From Prochlorococcus sp. AG-402-N08 (lineage in GTDB: Bacteria; Cyanobacteriota; Cyanobacteriia; PCC-6307; Cyanobiaceae): a DNA stretch of 64,000 nucleotides. The notes beneath the pieces were generated by a model. It made no database searches. It saw only the letters and a list, made by a program, of their open reading frames with translations, and was not told the DNA's origin. The stretch is from positions 62,001-126,000 of the forward strand of contig QCIS01000004.1 in the NCBI GenBank assembly GCA_003216535.1, in the 5' to 3' direction. Both the position numbers and the translations under genes were made by a program. Every line of letters starts with the position of its first letter. Within the stretch, counting starts at the first letter, position 1. Below are positions 9,806 through 15,778 of this stretch, one piece after another.

Positions 9806-10303
9806 TTATTTGATTTCATCCTGAGCTAATTCGTATTTCTCTAATAGATTGTTTACTTCTGCTAGTGCAATCCTCTTTTGACAGGCCGAGTCATATCTAT
9901 TTACTGCTACTGAAGGTATTGAACCTTTGCTTTTCATTTCCCTTATACCAGTTTCTAAACATTGAAAAGCAACACTTGATAGATCTCTTCCTTCTGCTGC
10001 GGCCCAAACTTTCAAAAGATAAGTAAGGTTTGATGGCACTGAGATCTGTACTTTGTTTGAATTTGAAGTATTTAATGCAATATCATCGAGACTAATTTCT
10101 TTAGAGGATATAGTTTCTTTAACCTTTTTCTTCAAAAATTTTACTTGGCTTACAGCGTCCTCTTTATTCTTAATTTTCTGCTCTATTTCAAATAACTCTT
10201 CTTCAGAATTAATTAAAGCTTCTAATGCCCATTTAGCATCATCTTTCCCAACAGCGGTTCTATCAAGCCATTCATCTCTTATTTTTGACCAATTGCTGGG
10301 CAT
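9806..10303 (-). CDS. ribbon-helix-helix DNA-binding protein with N-terminal helical region
   Basis: The protein has 165 residues. The N-terminal ~80 residues are helical and charged (coiled-coil-like). Residues ~88-130 form an RHH pattern: a beta strand VQISVPSNL, then helix YLLKVWAAAEGRD, then helix LSSVAFQCLETGIREMKSKG. This is the layout of CopG/Arc-type dimeric DNA-binding proteins. The region upstream holds four ATNGATT 7-mers spaced exactly 11 bp, which suggests autoregulation. It heads a two-gene operon with the gene at 9411. Confidence 0.7.
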   Translation of the reverse strand: MPSNWSKIRDEWLDRTAVGKDDAKWALEALINSEEELFEIEQKIKNKEDAVSQVKFLKKKVKETISSKEISLDDIALNTSNSNKVQISVPSNLTYLLKVWAAAEGRDLSSVAFQCLETGIREMKSKGSIPSVAVNRYDSACQKRIALAEVNNLLEKYELAQDEIK

Positions 10304-10340
10304 AAGCTTTATGCGATAATTCTATAGTATATAATTCTGA

Positions 10341-10380
10341 ATAGATTGTCTATCGATTCTAAATAGATTTAATATAGATT
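10341..10380 (+). promoter_or_regulatory. four direct repeats with 11-bp period, candidate RHH operator
   Basis: ATAGATT occurs at 10341, 10363 and 10374, and ATCGATT at 10352: four copies at exact 11-bp spacing, 38 bp upstream of the RHH gene's start. That places them on one face of the DNA, as expected for side-by-side binding of RHH dimers. The assignment to this protein is inference from position. Confidence 0.6.
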
Positions 10381-10569
10381 CAATAATGTTCTAATTTTAT
10401 CTTTAATAATTCCTCATCTTAGAAATAATCTTTTAAAAGAATTGAAACTGCAGAATCTATCCAATATGAACTTAGAGATATTTTTTCGTTAATTTAAAAC
10501 GATAAATTAGACAATTCAATCTTTTTAAATTTTAGTTATTTGTTTATTTAATTAAAGACTTCTGAGCTT

Positions 10570-10959
10570 TTAATCTCTTTCAATAAGTTCAATTTTATAA
10601 CCATCAGGATCCTCAACAAAAGCCAAGACAGTAGTACTGTTTTTCATTGTTTTAGGTTTGGTTATTATTTTGCAACCATTACTTTCTAATCCTTGGCAAA
10701 TTAGATGAATATCTTTTACTCCAATAGCTATATGACCATATTTATCTCCAAGCTCATAGTCTTCAGACTTTTTGTCCCAGTTATAAGTTAATTCAATTAC
10801 TGTGTTTTCTTTTTCTGAGCCATACCCAACAAATGCTAAAGTGAATTTTCCATGAGGGTAATCCTTTTTCCTTAATAAATTCATTCCTAATCTATTGACG
10901 TAGAAATCAATGGATCTATCTAAATCTCCGACCCTCAACATTGTATGTAGAATACGCAT
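10570..10959 (-). CDS. gloA: lactoylglutathione lyase (glyoxalase I)
   Basis: It converts the methylglyoxal-glutathione hemithioacetal to S-lactoylglutathione in the cytoplasm. At 129 residues it is the short bacterial form. The four metal ligands are all present: H5, E56, H76 (in KYGHIAIGV) and E124 (in GYKIELIE). The spacing matches the nickel/cobalt-type E. coli GloA. Typical VOC motifs DLDRSIDFY and [11 protein letters not shown] are present. It stands alone, with ~130 bp upstream to the next, divergent gene. Confidence 0.93.
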   Translation of the reverse strand: MRILHTMLRVGDLDRSIDFYVNRLGMNLLRKKDYPHGKFTLAFVGYGSEKENTVIELTYNWDKKSEDYELGDKYGHIAIGVKDIHLICQGLESNGCKIITKPKTMKNSTTVLAFVEDPDGYKIELIERD

Positions 10960-11091
10960 CTTAAATTATGAACCCTAACCAATTATCTTATATTTAATAA
11001 CCATCTGCCAAAGTTGATTTTTTCGAGGCTTAGTCTTTTATTAAGTTAAGAAAATTAGGTTAAAATACGAATACGAAATTTCAATAATATA

Positions 11092-11526
11092 TTGAATCAG
11101 ATATTCCAGAGACTCTCATCAGTATTTTTGTATACTTTGCCATTAAAGGCATCAATACCTTTTGGATATTATTTGTTCTATAAATATTCATTTTTAAAAA
11201 TACTATTATTTCTAACTTTCCCGATAGCAATAATTGAAAAATCTTTGCCTTTTGGTAGTTTTTTATTATTTATAATTTTGTTTGCTGGATTAGTAAGAAA
11301 TCCAAATGTTCCCTATTTCGTTAGATATAACGCATGCCAAGCATTACTTATTGATATTGCTTTGATAATAATTTCATATCTCTTGAGAATATTTCCCATA
11401 GTTGAATTAGGCTCAATAATTTTTATATTTACACTATGTATTTTTATTTATTCTATTTCGCTATGTATTTATGGAGTTGAACCTGAAATTCCCTTAATTA
11501 GTAAATCTGTAAGAATGCAAATTTAA
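11092..11526 (+). CDS. Tic20-like integral membrane protein
   Basis: The protein has 144 residues with four hydrophobic segments. The loop VPYFVRYNACQALLIDIALII matches the Tic20/Ycf60-like signature (RYN-x-x-QALL-x-DI). Chloroplast Tic20 is an import channel component; the cyanobacterial role is unsettled. The start is TTG at 11092, the first usable codon of the conserved N-terminus (NQIFQRLSSVFLYTLP). It is followed by a convergent small secreted-protein gene. Confidence 0.85.
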   Translation: MNQIFQRLSSVFLYTLPLKASIPFGYYLFYKYSFLKILLFLTFPIAIIEKSLPFGSFLLFIILFAGLVRNPNVPYFVRYNACQALLIDIALIIISYLLRIFPIVELGSIIFIFTLCIFIYSISLCIYGVEPEIPLISKSVRMQI

Positions 11527-11553
11527 AAAGATTTATAGATTTAATGACTTTCT

Positions 11554-11883
11554 TCAACACTCATTCAGAATAGATTCCCATCTTTGTTGACTTGCCTTTA
11601 TTGCTTGCATTGGCGGATTAGCCCCCTCTATTTCAAAGGCTTTAATTAATGATTTATTAGCTAATAGACCTAATCTTGCTGCCTCTCTTTGCCTAGAACA
11701 TACTTTTTTTCTTGACCCCTCTTTTAAACTATTTTCGATTTCTCTAAGAATCTGGCTAGCTTCATTCGATTTAGAATAAAAATCATTCATGTAAACATCA
11801 AGTGCCGTATCAGCAAAGATTTCAACTGGAAAGATTATTGTGACTAAGCACACTATAAAACTTACAAATACAAATATTTTCAT
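11554..11883 (-). CDS. small secreted protein, function unknown
   Basis: The protein has 109 residues with a signal peptide (MKIFVFVSFIVCLVTIIFPVEIFA, cut after FA). The mature part is helical, with two cysteines (KKVCSRQREAARLG and the terminal NEC) that may pair. I do not recognise a family. It sits 7 bp after the membrane-protein gene at 11891 on the same strand, so the two are probably co-transcribed. Confidence 0.65.
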   Translation of the reverse strand: MKIFVFVSFIVCLVTIIFPVEIFADTALDVYMNDFYSKSNEASQILREIENSLKEGSRKKVCSRQREAARLGLLANKSLIKAFEIEGANPPMQAIKASQQRWESILNEC

Positions 11884-11890
11884 AAGAATC

Positions 11891-12475
11891 TTAAGTTAAT
11901 TTTTTGTCTGATCTCTTTAATACTAAATAAAAGGTAAGAACGCTAATTGTTCCAGATGGGCCTATTAAAACATGCCAAAATTGATCGCCACTAATTGAGA
12001 GCCTTGTGCCAAAGAAAGTCGTAAAAATAATACCAAATATTGGGTAAAGAATAAAAAGCCAATCTTTAAAAATTCTTTGCCAATTTATAATAAGAAGGAT
12101 ACTTATTATTACTTGAAAAAGGAGAGTAATAGTTTTATCAAATAAAAAATATGAGATTATTGAACATAAAGAAATACAAATATTAGTTTTTTGAATAAAT
12201 TTATTTTTTATAACTGATATTGATAAACATGTTAGACCTAAAGATAGGAAAGAATAAAATAACCAATTAAATAAAGAGGAGTGATCTACATAAATCCAAG
12301 ATGTTTGGGTATGATCTATCATTTCAGAAATCGATGCCAATCCTAAAAAAATAAAACCGAAAGGTATCAATTTGTTCTTGCTTATATGTTTGAATTTATT
12401 GATCGATCTGATGCCTAATAATATTGGGATGATTACCGCTTGAAAGTGGGCAAAAAATAAAATTGAAAAAAACAA
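11891..12475 (-). CDS. multispanning membrane protein, function unknown
   Basis: The protein has 194 residues and about six hydrophobic segments. Conserved-looking polar residues sit at membrane edges: SEMIDHTQTSWIYVDH after the second segment and SGDQFWHVLIG before the last. An Asp/His set spread over helices recalls the ceramidase-like (CREST) hydrolases, but the match is by pattern only and I would not name it. It is co-directional with the small secreted protein gene at 11554. Confidence 0.6.
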   Translation of the reverse strand: MFFSILFFAHFQAVIIPILLGIRSINKFKHISKNKLIPFGFIFLGLASISEMIDHTQTSWIYVDHSSLFNWLFYSFLSLGLTCLSISVIKNKFIQKTNICISLCSIISYFLFDKTITLLFQVIISILLIINWQRIFKDWLFILYPIFGIIFTTFFGTRLSISGDQFWHVLIGPSGTISVLTFYLVLKRSDKKLT

Positions 12476-12529
12476 AATAAATTCTAAAATTTAATTCATT
12501 CTAATTTAAATAAAAAAAACAATTTCGGG

Positions 12530-12730
12530 TCACCTGAGTAGAGAAAGGTACCATTGCCCAATTACTATAATCAATATTGTAAGAACTAAAGGGAAAGCAG
12601 GATATCGTGTTTGAAAATTAGCAGGTGGCCAAGGAGACCAAGATATTAATCTTCCTTGCGGTTCATTTGAAATAACTTTTTTTTTCGATTTTTTGGATAT
12701 TAAATTTTCTGTGGCAAATCCTTTACTCAT
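12530..12730 (-). CDS. small single-span membrane protein
   Basis: The protein has 66 residues: a basic N-terminus, a Trp/Pro-rich stretch (ISWSPWPPANFQTRYPAF), and one C-terminal membrane segment (PLVLTILIIVIGQWYLSLL). I do not recognise the family. It lies next to the tRNA-Ser hot spot and may mark the edge of the conserved chromosome. Confidence 0.6.
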   Translation of the reverse strand: MSKGFATENLISKKSKKKVISNEPQGRLISWSPWPPANFQTRYPAFPLVLTILIIVIGQWYLSLLR

Positions 12731-12803
12731 AATCTAAATAAAATCCATCTTAACAAGAACGTTTCAAAAGGGCGTTGATATTATTAGGTTCTTTTTATTT
12801 GAA

Positions 12804-12863
12804 CGGAGGGAGTGGGATTCGAACCCACGGTGCCCTTGCAGACACGCTAGTTTTCAAGTCTAG
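12804..12863 (-). pseudogene. 3' fragment of tRNA-Ser (displaced copy)
   Basis: Sixty bases match the 3' part of the intact tRNA-Ser at 14245-14331, from the discriminator end through the T arm, variable arm and anticodon loop. The match breaks off just past the anticodon stem. I count two substitutions (one in the acceptor stem, one in the anticodon stem). The 5' half is absent, so it cannot be functional. This is the classic scar of integration into a tRNA gene. Confidence 0.85.
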
Positions 12864-12911
12864 ATGTAATCAAGTTATAGCAATAGATTTACTAAGCCTT
12901 AAGGAACAGAT

Positions 12912-12929
12912 ATGACCGAAATATGCCCG
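12912..12929 (+). repeat. paired ATGACCG/ATGCCCG motif, 11-bp spacing
   Basis: ATGACCG at 12912 is followed at +11 bp by ATGCCCG. An 18-bp segment starting at 12912 recurs with one change at 14099-14116. The two copies lie on either side of the TPR gene, one beside the tRNA fragment and one near the intact tRNA. They may be recombinase arm sites or ends of an inserted segment. Confidence 0.5.
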
Positions 12930-12972
12930 TTTTATAAATAGATTAATTCAATAAATATCTAGAGGATTTTGC

Positions 12973-12989
12973 AAGTAGTAAACGTTTCA
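12973..12989 (-). repeat. copy of the TGAAACG(C/T)TTACTAC element at a stop codon
   Basis: Read on the minus strand, TGAAACGTTTACTACTT starts with the TGA stop of the TPR gene. Close copies sit in the same place relative to the genes ending at 14559 and 49601. Confidence 0.6.
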
Positions 12990-14006
12990 ACATCTCCACT
13001 CTCTGAAACTATCCCTAGCATCCTTATTTCCAAGTTTCTTAGAAGTTTTCCAATCATCACAGGCATTCTTCCTCTTATTTTTCATCCAGCTATAAACATT
13101 GCCTCTTGCCATATAAAGATCAGCAGGAGTAATTAAATCAACATCTCTATCCAATTCAATTCTTTCAGCTTCTTCTTGTGAAGGAGCTATAGAAATTGCT
13201 TTTGTATAATGTTCTATTGCTTCGTTTTGATATTTTTTTTCAGATATTTTATCTTTCTTATCCCTATACAATAAAAATAATTCAAACTTGGTATCTCCTA
13301 AAATAGCAGTTGTTGTATAGGTTACTCCTAGAGGAAAAATACTTTCAGCTGATTGATTCTTGTAAGTTTCAATATTGGCTAATGTTTTTTCAAAACTTTT
13401 TTTTGCATCCTCAAAGGATTGCAAAGATAATTCTTTTTTGTTTTTAGACTTTTTACTTAAGTCATTTGTATCTCCACCTAAGATTACGAATCCATTATCG
13501 TATTGAATATCTCCTGCTATAAAATTAATAAATGGGTCTTCAGGAGAAAGATTCATCCCTTTTCCCAAATATTTAAGAGTTTTTGCAAGGCTACCGTCCA
13601 AGTCCCAATAAAAAATATCAGCTTTAAGCGCATGAGCGTAAGCATAATCTTTATCTATATCAATAGCATTATCAATATCTCTAATAGCTTCGTCAAACTT
13701 CCCTAAATCATAAGCATTTATCAATGCGCTTAATATGAAGCCTTCTTTAGAATTTGGATTTTTCTTTAAGTAAGAATTTATTGATTTAATTGCTCTCAAG
13801 GAAGATCCCTCTTTAAAAAAAACTAAAGCATCATCAAATTCAGATTTATTATATGAATCTTTTCTTTTTTTGACAGACATGCTCTTTACACAGCCTTCAA
13901 AGTCAGTCGCTTTCATGCATATTTCAGCAACTTTTGGATCTATATTTGCATTGACAGCAATCGGCAACGCAAGTGCTGTTAGTAGTGGAAGTAAAAATCT
14001 TTTCAA
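12987..14006 (-). CDS. secreted TPR protein
   Basis: The protein has 339 residues with a signal peptide (MKRFLLPLLTALALPIAVNA). A two-cysteine segment follows (EICMKATDFEGCVKSM), then several tetratricopeptide repeats from ~residue 50 (for example IDNAIDIDKDYAYAHALKADIFY and AIEHYTKAISIAPSQEEAE), and a Cys/Trp-rich end (ACDDWKTSKKLGNKDA). It probably acts as a periplasmic binding scaffold; partners are unknown. It is the only gene between the 3' tRNA-Ser fragment and the intact tRNA-Ser, so it is the cargo of that small island segment. Confidence 0.75.
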   Translation of the reverse strand: MKRFLLPLLTALALPIAVNANIDPKVAEICMKATDFEGCVKSMSVKKRKDSYNKSEFDDALVFFKEGSSLRAIKSINSYLKKNPNSKEGFILSALINAYDLGKFDEAIRDIDNAIDIDKDYAYAHALKADIFYWDLDGSLAKTLKYLGKGMNLSPEDPFINFIAGDIQYDNGFVILGGDTNDLSKKSKNKKELSLQSFEDAKKSFEKTLANIETYKNQSAESIFPLGVTYTTTAILGDTKFELFLLYRDKKDKISEKKYQNEAIEHYTKAISIAPSQEEAERIELDRDVDLITPADLYMARGNVYSWMKNKRKNACDDWKTSKKLGNKDARDSFREWRC

Positions 14007-14079
14007 AACAAGGAGATATCTAACCCTTATTGTAAATTGAAATTCAAAAATTTAAATGCTCCAGTCATATATAACCACT

Positions 14080-14116
14080 TATGACCGATTTTTATATTAT
14101 GACCGAAATATGACCG
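14080..14116 (+). repeat. three ATGACCG motifs upstream of the TPR gene
   Basis: ATGACCG occurs at 14081, 14099 and 14110; the last pair is 11 bp apart, as in the pair at 12912. The 14099-14116 segment nearly duplicates 12912-12929. The motifs lie between the TPR gene's 5' end and the tRNA terminator. Confidence 0.5.
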
Positions 14117-14182
14117 CTTTTGTTCTTCAATATTCGGTAATAGGGAGGAACAGCAAGGAATAAATAATTATCTAAGGACAAT

Positions 14183-14204
14183 AAAAAAAGACCCCGAAGA
14201 GGTC
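14183..14204 (-). terminator. Rho-independent terminator of tRNA-Ser
   Basis: On the minus strand, GACCTCTTCGGGGTC forms a GACC/GGTC-based hairpin and is followed at once by seven T. It lies ~40 bp after the tRNA 3' end. Confidence 0.75.
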
Positions 14205-14244
14205 ATAATCCTTGTAATAGCAATGTATATCAGGTTTTCAAGTA

Positions 14245-14331
14245 CGGAGGGGGTGGGATTCGAACCCACGGTGCCCTTGCAGACACGCTAGTTTTCAAGA
14301 CTAGAGCCTTAAACCACTCGACCACCCCTCC
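14245..14331 (-). tRNA. tRNA-Ser(UGA), intact
   Basis: The 87-nt gene folds fully. The acceptor stem pairs GGAGGGG (14331-14325) with CCCCTCC (14252-14246), with discriminator G at 14245. The anticodon stem is CTAGT/ACTAG around loop CTTGAAA, giving anticodon TGA. A long class II variable arm and a GTTCGAATC T loop follow. CCA is not encoded. Fragments of the same tRNA flank it on both sides, at 12804-12863 (3' part) and 15379-15423 (5' part), so this locus has been used as an integration site. Confidence 0.95.
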
Positions 14332-14477
14332 AGGTGAAATATTTAGTTTTAACTTTTGAATTATAGCAGTATTGAGTTACAGAAAGGTTTTCTGATTTAG
14401 TGGATATTTAAAAATAAAAATATGTTTTATGATTTGAATTTACAAATGAGGTTTTAAAAGTAATTTTCAAAGAAAAT

Positions 14478-14495
14478 GGTCCCTATTTGGTCCCC
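14478..14495 (+). repeat. paired GGTCCC motif, 11-bp spacing
   Basis: GGTCCC at 14478 and GGTCCCC at 14489 are exactly 11 bp apart. The same arrangement recurs at 15259/15270. The two pairs bracket the two small genes between the intact tRNA and its 5' fragment. Confidence 0.5.
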
Positions 14496-14519
14496 TTTAA
14501 TTTTAGATCGACTGTCAAT
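14491..14519 (-). repeat. partial copy of the small-gene 3' repeat
   Basis: On the minus strand it has the conserved ATTGACAGTCGATCTAA start of the full repeat (compare 14821-14863), but the hairpin half is replaced by the GGTCCC pair. It follows the gene ending at 14559 by about 40 bp. Confidence 0.55.
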
Positions 14520-14536
14520 TACTAACTATTAGCAGT

Positions 14537-14556
14537 GCAAGTAGTAAGCGTTTCAT
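14537..14556 (-). repeat. copy of the TGAAACGCTTACTACTTGC element
   Basis: On the minus strand ATGAAACGCTTACTACTTGC lies 2 bp after the stop of the 86-residue gene. The core is the exact reverse complement of part of this plus-strand region and recurs at 49598-49613. Confidence 0.6.
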
Positions 14557-14558
14557 CT

Positions 14559-14819
14559 TTATGCAATAAGCTCAATTGCATAGACGGTATCCTTACAATT
14601 ATTTTTTTTGTCCCACTCTTTAGCCGCATCTGAAGTCATTTCAGCTTCTAGTGCTTTCATATCTAGGACGTTCATAAGTAAATGAGATTTATTCTCGCCA
14701 GCTTGTACAAACTCATATTCTGAAATCACATCAACGCCCATAGCGGTAATAAATCCAGAGATGTCGTTTTTAAATTCTTCAAATGAGCAGCTAAAAGTCG
14801 AAATAATAAGGGTGTTCAT
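14559..14819 (-). CDS. small protein, DUF3764-like in appearance
   Basis: The protein has 86 residues with an alternating strand/helix pattern of a ferredoxin-like (dimeric alpha-beta) fold: NTLIISTFSCSFEEFKNDI, then KSHLLMNVLDMKALEAEMTS, then a final TVYAIELI strand. It recalls the cyanobacterial DUF3764 type, without certainty. The ATG follows the T-run of a repeat hairpin directly, with no Shine-Dalgarno, so the true start or the mode of initiation is open. It lies within the tRNA-Ser hot spot. Confidence 0.6.
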   Translation of the reverse strand: MNTLIISTFSCSFEEFKNDISGFITAMGVDVISEYEFVQAGENKSHLLMNVLDMKALEAEMTSDAAKEWDKKNNCKDTVYAIELIA

Positions 14820-14820
14820 A

Positions 14821-14863
14821 AAAAAGGAGCTAATTGCCCCTTATCTTAGATCGACTGTCAATC
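14821..14863 (-). repeat. full copy A of a 43-bp intercistronic hairpin repeat (terminator-like)
   Basis: Read on the minus strand it begins ATTGACAGTCGATCTAAGAT and continues with the hairpin AAGGGGC-AATTA-GCTCCTT and a run of T. The stem is 7 bp with one G-U pair. It starts 5 bp after the DUF3303 gene and ends 1 bp before the next ATG. Copies are at 50965-51007 and 51266-51309. Confidence 0.75.
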
Positions 14864-14868
14864 TCTAT

Positions 14869-15141
14869 CTATGAGTAGACTTTAGCAACTATTGGACCAG
14901 CTTCTTCATCAGTAAATACAGGGGTGGTTTCCCAATTTAGAAATTCAGCCCATTCAGCGGCATGTTGATATATTGCTTTTGGATCATCAGTCTTTAAAAC
15001 TATCCAACCCTCTAAAGAACCAGGTGCATGATACCTTCCAATCATTTCAACTCCAGGATAATCTCCCCCACCACCAAGAAATTTTTCTGCACCTTTTTGA
15101 TGATATCCAGTCTTAAATGACCAATGCTGAACATAAAGCAT
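14869..15141 (-). CDS. DUF3303-family protein
   Basis: The protein has 90 residues and matches the DUF3303 pattern: YVQHWSFKTG, then FLGGGGDYPGVEMIGRYHAP, then GWIVLKTDDPKAIYQHAAEWAEFLNWETTPVFTDEEAG. This is a small dimeric alpha-beta barrel family of unknown function. It is followed at 5 bp by a hairpin repeat and sits among the tRNA-Ser fragments, so it is likely island cargo. Confidence 0.8.
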   Translation of the reverse strand: MLYVQHWSFKTGYHQKGAEKFLGGGGDYPGVEMIGRYHAPGSLEGWIVLKTDDPKAIYQHAAEWAEFLNWETTPVFTDEEAGPIVAKVYS

Positions 15142-15206
15142 TTTTTTTAATTTTTATAGGCTTTATATTACTAGCAAAAAAAAAAATTCTTGAAAATAAA
15201 TAATGT

Positions 15207-15225
15207 TAATTGCCCCTTATTTTAT
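15207..15225 (-). repeat. half copy of the intercistronic repeat
   Basis: On the minus strand AAAATAAGGGGCAATTAAC matches the left hairpin arm and loop of copies A-C. The right arm is missing. It lies 66 bp upstream of the DUF3303 gene. Confidence 0.45.
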
Positions 15226-15258
15226 CAGTGTGATTCTTAAATTATAGATATTTTTACT

Positions 15259-15276
15259 GGTCCCAAAATGGTCCCC
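15259..15276 (+). repeat. second GGTCCC pair, 11-bp spacing
   Basis: GGTCCC at 15259 and GGTCCCC at 15270 repeat the arrangement at 14478/14489. It lies ~100 bp from the 5' tRNA-Ser fragment. Confidence 0.5.
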
Positions 15277-15378
15277 CTGTCTCGATGGCTAAACTTTATT
15301 ATCAATATTGTCTTATTGAGATCTATCTTATATCAATGCTTTTAAAAAATTCTTATAAATTCTTTTTATCGAGACTCC

Positions 15379-15423
15379 CTAGTTTTCAAGACTAGAGCCT
15401 TAAACCACTCGACCACCCCTCCA
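15379..15423 (-). pseudogene. 5' fragment of tRNA-Ser
   Basis: Forty-five bases are identical to the 5' part of the intact tRNA-Ser: acceptor 5' strand, D arm and the complete anticodon arm. The match stops just after the anticodon stem, where the 3' fragment at 12804-12863 begins to match. Together the two fragments cover one tRNA, overlapping only in the ~17-bp anticodon arm. Confidence 0.88.
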
Positions 15424-15665
15424 AATGGGTTATTCAGTCTTAACCACCTAATAAGTATAGCAAAGGGAAGTGACAGCCTAAAATAAGCGTTGTAGCGCAT
15501 TCTGAGACTCATACAAACTATTCTGTTAATGTTTGATATAGTACCAACTGCTGTAGCTGTATCACTCCATGTTGCAACCCTACTCCTATGTAGTAAACCT
15601 TCAAAGATATGTGGAGGCACTTCGCTATTAGCAATAGTTGGTCTTCCTCTAATAATTTCACTCAT
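15424..15665 (-). pseudogene. coding-like remnant fused to the tRNA fragment
   Basis: An open frame from ATG 15665 reads through here and then on into the tRNA-Ser fragment, ending at 15366. About 80 residues before the tRNA part (SEIIRGRPTIANSEVPPHIF and on) have ordinary composition and higher GC than the surroundings. The last 18 residues are only the translated tRNA. I take this as a gene cut by the recombination event. The family is not recognised. Confidence 0.35.
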
Positions 15666-15778
15666 ACTTATACGTTACCAACGTGACCGTGATACCGCAT
15701 CTGTGCATTAAAGTTATATTTTCTATTCTTAGATCTAAAAAATCTATAATTATTTAATACTAGAAAATTGAATTTAAA
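15424..15778. other. gap between tRNA fragment and the Erv-like gene
   Basis: Apart from the minus-strand remnant I see no gene here. DNA between ~15430 and 15710 is visibly less AT-rich than the rest of the window, which suggests another origin. The last 70 bp are AT-rich and would hold the promoter of the next gene. Confidence 0.4.

Noticed and set aside
12804-12863. A second working tRNA-Ser
   Set aside because: Only the 3' 60 bases are present; the 5' acceptor strand and D arm are missing.
15366-15423. C-terminal part of a 99-codon minus-strand frame as protein
   Set aside because: The last 18 codons are the translated 5' half of tRNA-Ser. I list only the upstream remnant, with low confidence.
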